A DNA stretch of 64,000 bases from Pollenia angustigena (taxonomy: Eukaryota; Arthropoda; Insecta; Diptera; Polleniidae): assembly GCA_930367215.1 (NCBI GenBank), contig OV884060.1:10248001-10312000 (forward strand), written 5' to 3'. The translations under genes and the position numbers were made by a program. This document shows positions 43,441-56,910 of this stretch, piece after piece (position 1 is the first letter of the stretch; every line of letters begins with the position of its first letter). The notes below the pieces were generated by a model. That model worked only from the letters and a program-made list of their open reading frames with translations. It made no database searches and was not told where the DNA came from.

Positions 43441-45988
43441 AATGAATAGGAATGGCAAAGGGTTTGTCATATGCAAGAGCGTAGATAGGGTTGGAAGATT
43501 GGCATATGTAGGAGGTCATTCAGAAAAATAAGAAATAGAGTAGGAGAAAGAAAGTTGCCGACCCCTAAAGAATTTTGTTGAACTTTTGCCTCTGTCGACA
43601 ATTTGAAATTTGTGGCCGCATAATATTTCATATTGGGACGCAAATTTGTATGAATACCTTAACGTTTGTGCTCGCTTGCATTGTGTATCGTGTTGAAAAT
43701 TACTCTCTTTTTAGGAGTTTTGTGCGACCTTCCATTCTTCAACGGAGTTTTATTTTGTGACAGAAAAATTAAACTCTTCAAATGAGTTTTATTTTATGAA
43801 GGCTGTATAAAACTCTCTGTTTAAGATTTTAAGGCGGTCTTTTATTTTATGTTGAAAATGGATTCACAAAATAGCTGTTATAAAAAACCTTTTTTGTAAT
43901 CACTAATAACTGTTACGGCCCCTGGATTAATGCTTAGACTGCACTTGCTATAATTTTTGTTCACGTCTGAACAGAAGGCTGCGGATTTCCCATCTCTGGG
44001 GTCAATTGTGTGTGAAGGGAGTTGACAACTTAAGGCGCCACTGCCATCATGTATTATTTTTTAAAATTTTCTTCACTTTTTATGTATTTTTGGTTAAAAT
44101 TTTTATTGTTGTAACTTAAAATTTGTTCTAAGTCGAATCGTTGTTTGAAAGCCATCTTGGACGGCTATTTTTTTCTACTCGGCTTTTAACTTATTTTTTA
44201 ATTAAATACATTTTGTGCAAATTAAATATCTTGGAAATAAAAACAAACAGACATTTTATAGCGTTTCGGAAAACAAGAAAAATGTTTTTATATGGTTAGA
44301 AGTGCTTTTCTTTCGTTTAAATATTTGTGCCTTTTTCTAGTTCTCTTTCCAGCCTTTATAATATCACCAAGTTATCTGGATACTTGGTTGATATTTTAGC
44401 GCTAAGTCCCGAAGGCACCCTATACACGGTATAAACCCAGAAATACAATCAATCGGCGTTCTCTCGGGAATATCAGCAACGAAACGTTTTGTCCGGACCA
44501 CTATAGGACGTAATCGATGTTTTTATTTCATTAAATTTTTTAAGCCAACAATTTGTTTTTAATTATTTTTTAAAAGCCTTACACTCATACTTATTTAGTT
44601 TGCATTGCAAATTAATATTTAGTTCTTAATAAAAAATAAATAAAGCTCTATAAATTCAAAACTCAATCGAACTAAATTAAAAACCAAAATGATACAATTT
44701 TCCTAGTACTGACCCTTTTATCTAGATAATATTAACAATTTCCATTTACACATATTATGTGTGTATAATTGTGGAGTAATTGTAATAATATACATCAATC
44801 AATTTTGTGTGACCAGATCAATCAATTATTGCAATAAATACAATATTTTGTTAGCGAACACCTTTTCTAAAAACACCGCACATACATTTCAATTAAACAT
44901 TTTGTTGGAAATAAATGGCAAATTGAATCATTAATTAAACGCATACAAAACACGCACACTCATACATATTCACTAACACTGAAACGATAAAAAAAATCCT
45001 GGCTCTTTTTTCCTTTTTATGGTTTGTAGGGTGGTAATTTTTTTAATTTGGACCTTAATTAATTTTTGTGTTGGCGCCTATTTAATAGGCTTTTATAATC
45101 AAATTTCATTTTGTTTTCAAAATGTATTTGAGTAAGTGAATGTAAGTGTTCGAGTGTTTCTATGTGTGTGTGGTTTTTGTTGTAGTATGTGTATAAGTGT
45201 AATTATTGGATAATTTTCCGTTGCATGTTAAATATAATGTGCTCTTATATTCCCTGTATTTGCTGACAGTTTTATGTTTATTAGTTTATTAGATTTCCTG
45301 ACTGAGATTGTCATGCTTTTTAGATAATTACTTTTATGACTGTAGTAAATTTTATGTTAAATGCCAAAATGCCGAATGCTACATATTTGTATGTATAATG
45401 CCGCTTTTCATTTGCTACGTTTGTAACATTAAACATGACATAGTTTTAGGCGAGAAACTGTTCAATGACTCTGATAAATGTAATTATACTTTTCTTTATT
45501 TTTAAGCTCAAGAAAATTAACTAAATGCTTTTTTGTTATAAAAAAAGACGTTGCAAATTATTTTGAAGATTGCAAAGTTAAATAAAGGTTTGAAGCCAGA
45601 AGTTTAGACGCCAGGTCTTATAAAAGTAAGATGTAATAAGATCATTAAAAAATAGTTATTTGTTATTGTGTAGAAAGACAAATTTTTTAGTAGTTTTTTA
45701 TCAATAAAAAAAGTTGTTAGAAAAAAATTTAATTTGAATTAATATGTTTGTTGAATCAATTATTTTTTTAATTGAAAAAAAAAAAAAAAAAATTCAAAAT
45801 ATAATTTTAATTTATTAAACATTTTAGTTGTTTTAAAGCTAATTTTTAATAAAAATATAAATTATGTAACAAACAATCTTAATAAATTTTTTTCGTTTAA
45901 AATAAAATGATTTAAACTTGTAAAATTAATGTTGCGACCTGAAAGATCTGAGCTTTATGTTTCAAAAAATAATTTCCTATTCGATAGC

Positions 45989-47831
45989 ACTGTGCAACAA
46001 AAAAAAAAAAAACCAGCCTCAACACTTGCAACGCGAAATGAAAGTAGACTATTAGTAGAGCAAATCTGCCAAAGGGCTTTGAAAAGTTAGCTCGAACTCC
46101 CGAAATATGGGCCCCTGAATTTTCTGAAAAGGTGTTTGGTATAAGTTAAAAAAAATATACTAAATGTACTTCTAAGCTAAAAAATAATTTCAGATGTCTT
46201 AAGTAGAATCGTATGGCGATTCTTTTCTTTGAATAAATTAATCGCCTGACACTCATTTTAAGGGGTAATTTTTGTCCTTTTTTTAAATGTTCTACGAATA
46301 TTTTTTGCATCGAATTTCACGAGGGGTCTTCAAAGACCAAAAGTTCGTGCAATGTATCTAAAACGAATTCTCGAAATTTCGGGCATTGAAATTTTTGAAT
46401 TTCTTGAAAAGGCGTTTGGTACAAGTCAAAAAATATACTTAATGTACTTCTGACCTAAAAGGCTATTTCAGATGTCTTCAGTAGAATTGTATGGCGATTC
46501 TTTTCATAGAAAAAATTACCCTCTTAAGCCTGGTACTCTGTTCAACATTTCACGTGAAATGCTGTCAAAGTGCATATGAAAAAAACTTGTGCGGAATATC
46601 TATGAAATAATGTTGATAGAGTTGTACTCTGTTTATTTTGTGAAAAAGTTCCGAAATGTTTCTGGCAACATTTTTTTTCAACTGCGAAATAATGTAAGTT
46701 GCTTTTATTTCACGTGGAATGTTAAGCAAAAGCAAAAAAGTATGATCTTAATATTAAATAAGAAATAAAAAATTAAAATAACACAACCGGTAACAGTTTT
46801 TTATCCTTATTAATTTTTTTTTATTAAATTTTTTATTAAAAAAAATAATTTTAGTAAAATACATGTGGCGTTTGTTTACATACATGAAACAATGTAGCAT
46901 ACTTTGAAGGAATAAAAACGTCAAATTGTACAAACTCGCAAGATTGGTAACATTGAGAAATGTCAAAATTTTCGTGTGGAATAATCAATGTTGCTCAACA
47001 TTTTTCACAAATTTGAACAGAGTACTAGGCTTAACACTCATTTTAAGGGGAAATTTTTGTCCTTTTTTTACTTCTACACTAAAACGGCACGTTAGAGGCT
47101 TAAAATGTTCGACAAATATTTTCTGCATTGAATTTCACTAGGGGTCTTCTAAGACCAAAAAATCGTGCAATGTATGTAAAACGGGTTTTCGAAATATTAA
47201 AAAAATTCAAGGCCCAGAATTTCGCAAGCCCGTTAGAGGGTTAATTTATTCTATGAAAAGAATCGCCATACAATTCTACTGAAGACATCTGAAATAGCCT
47301 TTTAGGTCAGAAGTACATTAGGTATATTTTTTTGACTTGCACCAAACGCCTTTTCAAGAAATTCAAAAATTTTAATGCCCGAAACTTCGAGAATTCGTTT
47401 TATATACATTGAACGAACTTTTGGTCTTAGAGGACCCCTAGTGGAATTTGATGCAGAAAATATTCGTAGTACTTTTTAACCCTTAAAAGTGCCGTTTTAG
47501 TATACTTTTGTGTAAGAGTTGGGAAAAAGGACAAAAATGACCCCTTAAAATGCGAGTTCGAGGGTTAAAAAATTCTAAGAAAAGAATCGCCTTACGATTT
47601 TCTAGAGACATCTGAATTTTTTTTTTTTTTTTAGAAGTACACTTAGTATATTTTTTTGACTTATATTAAACGCCTTTTCAAAAAAATTCAAAAACTTTAG
47701 GGGCCCATATTTCGGGAGCCCGAGCTTACTTTTAAAAACCCTTCGGCAGGTTTGCTCTACTAGTAGTCTACTTTCATTTCGCGTTGCAAGTGTTGAGGCT
47801 GGCGGCGATGACACGAATTTTGTTGCACAGT
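45989..47831. mobile_element. 1.8-kb foldback element with long inverted arms
   Basis: Ends ACTGTGCAACAAAA / TTTTGTTGCACAGT lead into arms of about 240 bp and more (CCAGCCTCAACACTTGCAAC onward). Further inverted segments occur inside (46270-46520 against 47230-47560). A lone arm lies at 55590-56030. No transposase ORF. A separate TTAA-flanked MITE is nested inside. Confidence 0.65.
46528..47030. mobile_element. Nested piggyBac-like MITE (TTAA duplication)
   Basis: GCCTGGTACTCTGTTCAACA at the left and TTTGAACAGAGTACTAGGC at the right bound a 503-bp unit flanked by TTAA (46524-46527 and 47031-47034). TTAA duplication is diagnostic of piggyBac-type insertion. Removing it restores continuity of the host foldback element. 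Confidence 0.7.
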
Positions 47832-49430
47832 CTAATTTATAATTTTTTTTTGTACAAAATAATTTGTACTTAATATTAAACGGAATTTCTTTCATTAACT
47901 AAACAACTTTTCAATTTAATATCAAAGTTTAAACCGAATTTTAATCATACATGCAGGTTTGTATGTATATGGGGAATTCCACGCCAAATCTGATGGCTAT
48001 AACATTTATTTTGTTGATTTCTCTAATTTTGTGATATTTTTTAGTGCACTTAAAAAAAACCTGAAATAACAAAACTAGTTACAGTTTATTTTTAGCAGTT
48101 TATTTCTAAAATTATTTTTTACACAATATCAATTATGATTTTGTGCACATTTCTGCATACTAAGTTTAACAATCGTGCTGTTTGAGTTATGACGTCATTA
48201 AATTAAATAAGCGTTTTTAAAATTGTTAATAATAAATCATAAACAAGCATTACTAAAAATGTCAGCCATAAAATTTTAATTTTTCCTTTAAGACCTTGAA
48301 ACCCAAGCACTTTTTAACAACCACCAGCCACTTCCTCTCTTAAGACAAATGAGCAAGAAAAACAAACAACATGTGAATTCTAACGCCAATTATAAACTTT
48401 CCAAGTCAACAAGAAAACAAAAAAAAACTTTCTTATTTCGAACAACAACAACAACAACATCAAAATATATATATTCTCACCTTTTCAGTTAACCCTTGTT
48501 TATTAAGTTTGTCAGAATCAACATGACAGCTGACAGACAGTCACTACTAGACACATTTATTAAGCCACTAACACACAAATAAATCTCACACACATACACA
48601 TAGACAAACAATGACATTTTTACGTTTTCTAAAATTTTGGAATATTTTCATAATTAAGTTGACATTTCATGACACTAACATTGCTGTTATGCATGAATGT
48701 ATTAAAACACATACTAACACACCAATATGGATGTAAGAGTGTGTGTGTGTTTGTTTTTATATAAAAGTGTGAGTGTCGGTATTGTTTTGGGATTTAAGAT
48801 GATGACATAATTAATGGTAAAATATGTATATAAATGTTGGTTCTGAATTGTTTTCAGTTAAATATCATAATTTATAGAAAGTAGAGAAAATTGAAAGTTT
48901 TCGTTGTTTTGACAGTTTAGAATACGTTTTCTTTCATAGTTTTTGTTCCACAGTAATTTTTAAGATCTTGTTTTGTTTGTTGACTAAAGAAAACTCAAAG
49001 ACTATCTTTAAATATCCATAATTAGTTTAAAAAGGCGTAGGATGTTATTTGTTAGGATGTAAAGGAAATACCTTTGGAAATTTATTTAGACAAATTGTGA
49101 CAAAAGAGAGAAACTTGGGTAATAAATTGTGCTGAAGAGGATTAATTAAAGGGAAGAGGTGGTTTTTATAGGAGTTTTTTTATTTTTATTTTATACTTTA
49201 AGGACTACGAGGGCATTACCTATGCTTAGTAACTTCTTAAAAAACGCTATTTGTAAATTAAGAGAAAAGGAAGCTGTTTTAAAAGGATGACTATATTCAG
49301 TATCGATAGTAGAAATTTTGACCCCTCAGATCCTCTGATCCGAAATTAATCAACTAGAAATACATGGAGAATACCATCTTTATATGAAGTACTCATTTTA
49401 TTATCATACAATTTATAAGATTTTGTAATA

Positions 49431-50290
49431 AAGGGTTGTCCAACCAAAACGCACGATGTTTATTATTTAAAACAAAAATTGAAACTGGGAATTATTTTCT
49501 CCCGAAGGTTACTTTATATTACATTCAACATTTTTTAATTTTTCGAATTTATAAAATACATAACTGAAATTTAGCCCATAGAATAAATTCATTTCACAAG
49601 AAGTCCATGATCATCTCGCGATAGTGAACACCATTCACAGTAACTGCTTGGCCGACCTCATTTTCAAAGAAGTATAGCCTGCCGCCAGCCCTTGGCGAGA
49701 GAACACAGGCGTTTTTCAATTTCATACACGTAGAGAAAAAACATGTTTAAATATGTTCACCCCCAACCAAACTATTTTTAAAGAAAATTTCAAACATATT
49801 ATGGTTAATATAACCATATAATTGTCAGCGACAACCATTATATGAGTAAATTAGTCCTCCATAAAGAACCCGCAACCATATTATGGTTGCCTCTAAAAAT
49901 GTTTTGGTTATTATTAATCATAACATGTTTGGAGGCAACAACGATATGATTGGGGCTTCTTGATGGAGGCTTAATTTAACCATAATATGGTTATCGCTGA
50001 CAATAATATGGTTATAATAAATATAATATGTTTAAAATTTTCTTTAAAAATAGTTTGGTTGGGGTGACCATATTTAATCATGTTAATCTCTGGGTGTACA
50101 GACACATTTCGTCGATTATGCTGACCAAAATGCATTTTGATTTGAACGCCCATTTTCGTTAAAGTTTTCAACAATCTTAACGTACTGCTAAATGGTGTAT
50201 TCAAAAAATGTGTTCTATTGAGTAGTTTTATAACTGTGACATTTATAAAGAAATAGCAAATTTAACCAATTATGACAAAATAGAACGCTC
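49431..50290 (-). pseudogene. Mariner-like transposase remnant, split by a MITE
   Basis: Begins AAGGGTTGTCCAACCAAAAC after TA. The minus strand reads GRLYFFENEVGQAVTVNGVHYREMI, closely matching the transposase at 58988-59938, and an N-terminal piece (TPFSSTLRLLK) lies beyond a MITE inserted at 49726-50097. Internal deletions and frame breaks make it inactive. From 47832 to 49430 no gene is visible. Confidence 0.6.
49726..50097. mobile_element. GAGAAAAAACATG-family MITE inserted in mariner
   Basis: Ends ACACGTAGAGAAAAAACATG and GTTAATCTCTGGGTGT. Internal GTTTAAAATTTTCTTTAAAA and CCATAATATGGTTATCGCTG pieces match the 29309-29952 unit. It separates two transposase fragments. A partial copy follows at 50360-50520. 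Confidence 0.6.
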
Positions 50291-51031
50291 TGTGAATTGC
50301 CCAAATATATTTAGCACTTTTAATAGCACAGTTGTTTATCGTCTTGCAAAAGAGGAAAATTACATTAATATGTTTCTTAGTGGAGCTCTAATAAAAACCA
50401 TATAGTATGGTTTTTGGTGACAATAATATGTTTGAAGTAACCATAATATTCTTAAACATTTTCTTTATAAATACATTTGTTGGATGTGACCATATCGAAA
50501 AATGTGTTCTCTATGCGTGATAACGACAATTGCCGAACTCTTACCCTAAATCCAGAAGAGGAAAATCGATTATTCGATTTTTTTTCAAAAGCCCGGTATT
50601 TGGTTATTCCGAATAATTGCTATTTTATATAAGCCGGTTTTCTGTTAAAAATTTAAAAAAGTCAGTTTACCGGTATTTTATTTATTTTAACAAAGGAAAT
50701 TATATTTTTATGAATTGCATTTCTTTAACTAATTTCTTAACTAATTTTTTTTTAACGTAATTTCTATTCTGAGTCTGCTGTAAGTGCATTTTTAAGCACA
50801 AGAATCACCTAAAATAATGCTAAATTCACGTAAACCATTAAGAGATCATGGGTGGGGGGAATTTGGTAAAAAAATATTGCATAAATGATCATTGAAATAC
50901 ATATTTTTTAATATAAAAATTAAATTTTACATCTTGTCTTATAATCCAATAAAAAAAAATTAATTTGAAAAATTTTTGGTTGGTAGACTGTTTCTGTGAT
51001 TTGCCCATATGCCAAGCAAGCAACTTGTAAC

Positions 51032-51588
51032 GGGGGGTGCTTTAATACCATGTGAAATAAAGTAAAATAGAGGGATACAGCCTTTTTCTTTTTTTTCATT
51101 TGAATGGGAGATAAAGCCATCATGGCCTTAGCTTACATTAGCAATATTAGAAAATGGCTTTATCTCTCATTTCAGTTCCGGAGACACTAAAGCAAAGTAT
51201 TGAAATCTGGCTTCGCATACTAAAGTTTTTCTGCGTGGAGGCCTGTGACCGTGCTTAGGGGGTTTTCCTCCAGTAGGACGCTGTAGGTGGCTTCGCTGAA
51301 TAAAGTTTTCCTGCGTGCGCCACAAGAATAAAATAATGTTTTTCAATGATAACTAAGGATTTTCCCTTTTACAGAATGTTTACACCATGCATAACAATAT
51401 TCTGAAAAATATGGCTTTATCTCTAATTTGTGAACAAAAAATATGGCTATATCTCTCATTTTGTAAAGTTTCAAATATGACCTTACCACTCAATGATTGG
51501 GCAATAGGGCCATTATGGCTTTATCTCCCATTCAGTTGAGCAATAAAGCCATCATGTCCTTATCTCACAAAGTTTTAAAGCACCCCCC
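51032..51588. mobile_element. MITE with GGGGGGTGCTTTAA ends and 9-bp duplication
   Basis: GGGGGGTGCTTTAA and TTAAAGCACCCCCC bound 557 bp. The flanks ACTTGTAAC and ACTTGTGAC (one mismatch) form a 9-bp target duplication, as made by Mutator-like elements. Inside, several direct and inverted copies of GCCATCATGGCCTTA and GGCTTTATCTCTCATTT occur. Confidence 0.6.
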
Positions 51589-52130
51589 ACTTGTGACAGT
51601 TTTGGCTGAAATATTACAAAATCATTGGAAGCCTTAACCATTTAAAGAGCTGCATCGGATTAAAATAGAAGGATCTTTTGTCTTAATCTTGAATGTAAAG
51701 CAAAGCTTCAAAAGAATTTATTTATTGATTTCAAGAATTTTTTTGGAAGGTTTTTTCTGTGTATTTGAAAATTTGTTTAAGAACATTTTTTATAATATGG
51801 AAAATAAAAAAAAAATCACTCAAAAATGCCAAAATATGCATTTAAAAACCTTAATAAGCAAAAATATGAATTTTCTACAATATATGCAATAATATGCAAA
51901 AACAAATCGATGTCATTTTAACGTAAATTTAATGATTAGGAGAGATAATTGGTCGACATTGTTCTGAGACTATCGACTATCGAAAAACATGCATTTGCAT
52001 GAAAATCGCTTCCCTAGTTATGACTAATGGCCAATTTCGCCAGTTCTATTTAAATCTAGATTTTCATATAATTTTATTTTTGTTTTACATAAAAAATGAA
52101 TTTTAAGCCTAAATTGATATCTTATGTATA

Positions 52131-52639
52131 AATACGGTAACAATTTTTTTGTTGTTGATTTTTAAGTATCTTATCGTCCACCGATTTTAATAAAACATAC
52201 ATCGTTTTAAAGGAATTTGTGTGTAGATATGCACAGTATATCTGTCGTTTTCATGGGCAACTGCGTATGTCTTAAAATAAAATTTTTCAGTAGAGCCGAA
52301 AAAACCATTCTAGATCAAACTATGGGTTAGATATTGGCACCGTGTTAACTTTGTAATTGAGTTAAAACATCGGCATGGGTCTATCTGTTTTTAAAACTTT
52401 TTATAAAAATGTAAAGAGCGCTTAAAATTAAGCAATATGGCATCAACATTTCATGAAAACCAAAGATATTTGAATTAAAGTGTTTGAAAAGCGTTTTAAT
52501 TTATCTTACAGACATTCGTACAAAGTTGAGTGAATTTTTGCCGTTCTCTAAAAAATGTATACGTTTTTGTTGTATAACGCACAGGTTTTATCGAAAGTTT
52601 ATGTCGAGTAGTCGAATTTCGGCCACCGGGCGATCCTAG
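52131..52639 (-). repeat. Uninterrupted CCCGGTGGCCGAAATTCGAC repeat
   Basis: The full-length counterpart of the split copy at 31617-32722, in opposite orientation. It runs from TACGGTAACAATTTTTTTGT to GGCCACCGGGCGATCCTAG. No ORF. From 52640 to 54528 I see no gene, only a few CAACA/GTAG short repeats. Confidence 0.6.
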
Positions 52640-54528
52640 TTTTAATAAGTCAGTGAAATTGGAAGAATTTTTAACTTTTGTTGGTTTTGTTCAGAAGAGG
52701 TGAAACAAATTTTAATCCCGTTTGCTATTGAGAGAAAATTGTAATTCAAGACTTTATCCTTTTACCAGGTGTACGAGCCGGCAAATATTGACTCAACACA
52801 TCTTCTATACTTTCTTAAGCTTAAGAGCATTTGTGGAAAACATTTATGCTTCTTTTTATTCTCAAAATAAGTAATCAGCTCAATTAATTTTTAATTGGGG
52901 GATGTGCTATACAATTAAACTTTGAAGCCAATTTGGGTTAAGTTTATTAAAAAAAAAAAAAAATTGGATTCTTTATGTTGCTTACTATAAGTACTTCAGT
53001 GTTTAATGTTAAATGCCCAAACATCTTCTTTAAGATCTTTAACTTTGAGAAAATTTTCGTTAATAAACATGTATCACGATTCCACATTACTATTTAGAGA
53101 CTGTGGCAATACATCTCTAGGCAATTTGAAACAGTTGTAGCAGCAGCTAAGATTTATATCCCAGTATAAATAGTTTTTTAATTGCCATTACGTGTAAATC
53201 ATTGATAACTGATGATGGTCATCATATTACGCTAAATTATGCTTTATATCCTTGTATTTTACCAAAAGGCTTATGCAAGCAACTTGAGAGTATTGAAAAG
53301 TGTCTAATGAAGAACACGCTCATACATGCACCCAAGCAAATACATATCATAATAACACGGCCGCACGAAATACATAACCTCTAATAATTTCTTGTTTTTG
53401 TTCTTCTTCTTCTTGTTCTACTTGAAATGATAAATATATGTAGCAACTCTGGAACTAGCAGTGGACTTAAAGACATCTCCATTATGAAGTTGAAAGCAAC
53501 ATAATTATTGAAATGCTGCAAAAAGCATATACACGTTTATATAGTCCGATTAGGTAGTCGTAAATTGTATATTAAAATACATGTGTTACAAAATGTTCAG
53601 ATACGGTTTTGTCTATAGGTTTGCAGAGAAATTGCAATTTTGCTTCTGGTATTGTAACATTATTCTGGTATTGTACACAAACACACCAACACTCGCTTGT
53701 ACTCACTCACATACACTTGCAAAGTATAGATATCTCTAATTAAGGCCATTAAGTCAAAACCGGAAATAAAATCTTATAGCAGTTAGAATACCAACAGCAT
53801 AGTAATATTGTGATGGTTTATATTTATGTGAGTGTGTGTATTTGTTCTTGCTTTGTCTTTCTCGCATTCTACTGTGTGTGAGACTAAATGTCAATGTGTA
53901 AGTGTAGAAAGTTATGTTTAAGATGTGTTACTGTTACTATTATTAGTTATTGCTCTCATTGTTGTAGTAGTAGTAATATTAGTAGTATCAGAGTAGTAGT
54001 AGATAGAGAAATAAAGCTGAAGCCTATTGTAGCTGTAGCTATAGCATAGCCTTGCATTAACTTAATTTATGGCATTTAACGGATGTTACTTAAACAGCCA
54101 CTACATTTAATTTAGTACTTTGGAAGCGAAACGTAATAAACATTATGGAAAGCCTGGTGAAAAAGGTAAAGTTCTATTAAAAGCAAATGTTTTAATACAA
54201 TAAAATTAATTTGAGGACAAGTGTTGCCTTGTAATTATGGAAAAGATTAAAGGATATTTAATTACGTTTTTAATTAAATGCAAATTTATCTATTAAAATC
54301 AAAACGTTTTTACTGTGATATTTTTATAAAAATGATTTTAACTGAAATTTCCCATTATAGTTGATTTTTATTTTATTTTCGAATGAAGAGAAAAAAAGAA
54401 AAAAAATTAGTGCCAAATTTGTTACAAAAAACCCCTTAATTTATATCAAAATTTCACACTAAAGGCCAATTTCACCAACTCTTTTGATATATCAATTCAT
54501 ATTTAATTATAGTTTTTCATATAATACT

Positions 54529-55440
54529 AGCTGGCCCGGCAAATGTTGTTTTGCCACATAACTTATTTCTTTCAGATGTAACAGTGTCTGCTAGCCAAAT
54601 TCTAAGAAAAAATTATGTAGCCTATAATTTCATTCCAGATGTTATACTATTTGCCTATCCAATTTCAAGAAAATTAATTGATTAGTTAAGAAGATATAGG
54701 GAGGCGGAGCTTTTACCCCTCTTGTCCTATTTAATGCCCTGTCGTCTTTCCGATGTTACAGTGTATGCATGCCAAATTTTAAGAAAACCAGTTGACTAAT
54801 TAAGAAGATAGAGGGAGGGGGAGCTTTTACCCCTCTTGCTCTATTTCACGCCCACAATAATAAAAACTATAGGCTATCGTTGTTTCCAACTGTAACACTA
54901 TTTGCCTGCGAAATTTCAAAAAAATCGGTTGATTAGTTACGAAGACATAGGGAGGGGGAGCTTTTAGCCCTCTTACCCTATTTCGCACCCTATTCCCTAT
55001 TCTCTCTCATATGTTACATTGTCCGCATGCCAAATTTTAAGAAAACCGGTTAATTAGTTTAGAAGATTGTGGAGTGGAAGCTTTTACCCCAATTGCAATA
55101 TTTTGCGCCCTCTTGCGATCATAAAATATACTCTACGACCTATTCTCATACCTAATAAATACACATGCAAAATTACATAAAAATCGGTCAAGCCGTTCCG
55201 GAGGAGTTCAAAATGGAGGGCATTTGTATGGGAATATAAATACATGTTTCGGAATGAATGCAGTGTTCACTTAAATGGCTGTAACTCATGAACCAATACA
55301 CATTTGAAGACCGTTGGTACATAAAAACCTTGGTATTGACGTTACCTTCCATGTGAACTTTACAGAAACAAAATCACGCATTTCAGAGAACATCAATTAC
55401 TAACACAATGCAACTTATTTTTCTATACATATATAGATTA
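54529..55440. repeat. Dispersed repeat starting CTAGCTGGCCCGGCAAA, with ~125-bp units
   Basis: Begins TACTAGCTGGCCCGGCAAAT and ends near CTATACATATATAGATTA. Inside, four or five degenerate units repeat AATTTTAAGAAAACCGGTT, TTAGAAGATAGAGGGAGGGG and GCTTTTACCCCTCTTG. Elements with this opening are widespread in arthropods. Noncoding. Confidence 0.55.
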
Positions 55441-55589
55441 TTTTTATTTGCGTGAAAAACGATTTTTAAACATAAATTTGTATTTAAATAAATTGGTGAA
55501 ATCGGCCATAAGTAAAAAAATTTTTGGAAATTTAATAAAAAAAAAAAAATTTATATAAATTTTCATTTTATTCGAATGTGTATTCTAAG

Positions 55590-56030
55590 TCAAAAAAAAA
55601 GCCAGCCTCAATACATGCAACGCGAAATGAAACTAAACTATTAGTAGAGCAAATCTGCCAAAGAGTTTTGAAAAGTTAGCTCGGGTTCCTGAAATATCGG
55701 CCCCACAAGTTTTTGAATTTTTTGAAAAGGCGTTTGCTATAAGTCAAAAAAAATATACTAAATGTATTTCCGAGCTAAAATACTATTTCAGATGTCTTAA
55801 GTAGAATTGTTTGGCGATTCTTTGCTTAGAACTCATTTTAAGGGATAATTTTTGACGTTTTTTAACTTCCCCGACAAAAGTATACTAAAACGACACTCTA
55901 GAGGGTTAAAATGATCCAAAATATATTCTGCATCAAATTTTACTAGGGGTCTTCTTAGACCAAAGTTCGCGCAATGTATGTAAAAAGGGTTTTCGAAATT
56001 GAAATTTTTATAAAAAAAATCTTTTCCAAA
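55590..56030. repeat. Solo arm of the foldback element
   Basis: CCAGCCTCAATACATGCAAC onward parallels the left arm of 45989-47831, including TTAGTAGAGCAAATCTGCCA and the GGCGATTCTTT segment. The opposite arm is absent. Confidence 0.6.
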
Positions 56031-56196
56031 TTTTTGTAAAATTTTTTGTTACTGTGGAGAAACATTTGTTTTAATTTTACTTGCTATTAATTATTTTAAA
56101 ATCTTTGTAATTTTTTGTTAATCAAACTTTCATTGATTTAATAATTTAATTTATTTATAATAATTTTTATCAAAAAGTAATTTAAATTTTTGGGAA

Positions 56197-56910
56197 TAGG
56201 ACCAATATTTTAAGGCGTTACACACATCAGCACAAATGCATAATACCCTCTCCACAATTGTGGTGTGGGTATAAATATTTTAATAAAATTCGTTTTTTTA
56301 TTAAAAAAATTATTATAATTTCAAAAGATTTTGTTATTCGTGCTTAATTCCCAGTTTTTATTCTTGATAAAAACACTTGAAATTTATTGTTGATGGGATA
56401 AGCTTTTCCTATGCGCATTTCACTGGTTGCTTAGGCCAGATCATCAGGAAACTTCATCCATAAAGATTTTAGAAAAACTAAAGATATGAAACCAAATAAA
56501 ACTGTTAAACGTATAAGACTATAGCAACAGTTCTACTTGTAATAATATCAAAGTTTAAACAAAACACATCAACAATAAACAGTGGGTTTATCTCATCTTA
56601 CATTCCCCACTGTAACAATGTTAGATGAGATAAACCCTAAAATCTTTATGGATGAAGTTTCCTGATGATCTGGCCTAAGCAACCAGTGAAATGCGCATAG
56701 GAATAGTTTATCCCATCAACAATAAATTTCAAGTGTTTTTATCAAGAATAAAAACTGGGAATTAAGCACGAATAGCAAAATCTTTTGAAATTATAATAAT
56801 TTTTTTAAGAAAAAAACTAATTTTATTAAAATATTTATACCCACAGCACAATAGTGAAGAGAGTATTATGCATTTGTGCTGATGTGTGTAACGCCTTAAA
56901 ATATTGTCCC
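56197..56910. repeat. ~700-bp palindrome built from two repeat families
   Basis: Position x pairs with about 113109-x. Arms of about 270 bp each (from CAATATTTTAAGGCG outward, through CCCAGTTTTTATTCTTGATA) enclose a ~160-bp centre. Each arm holds a piece of the TATACCCACAC repeat plus the CATTTCACTGGTTG repeat. No ORF. Confidence 0.65.
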
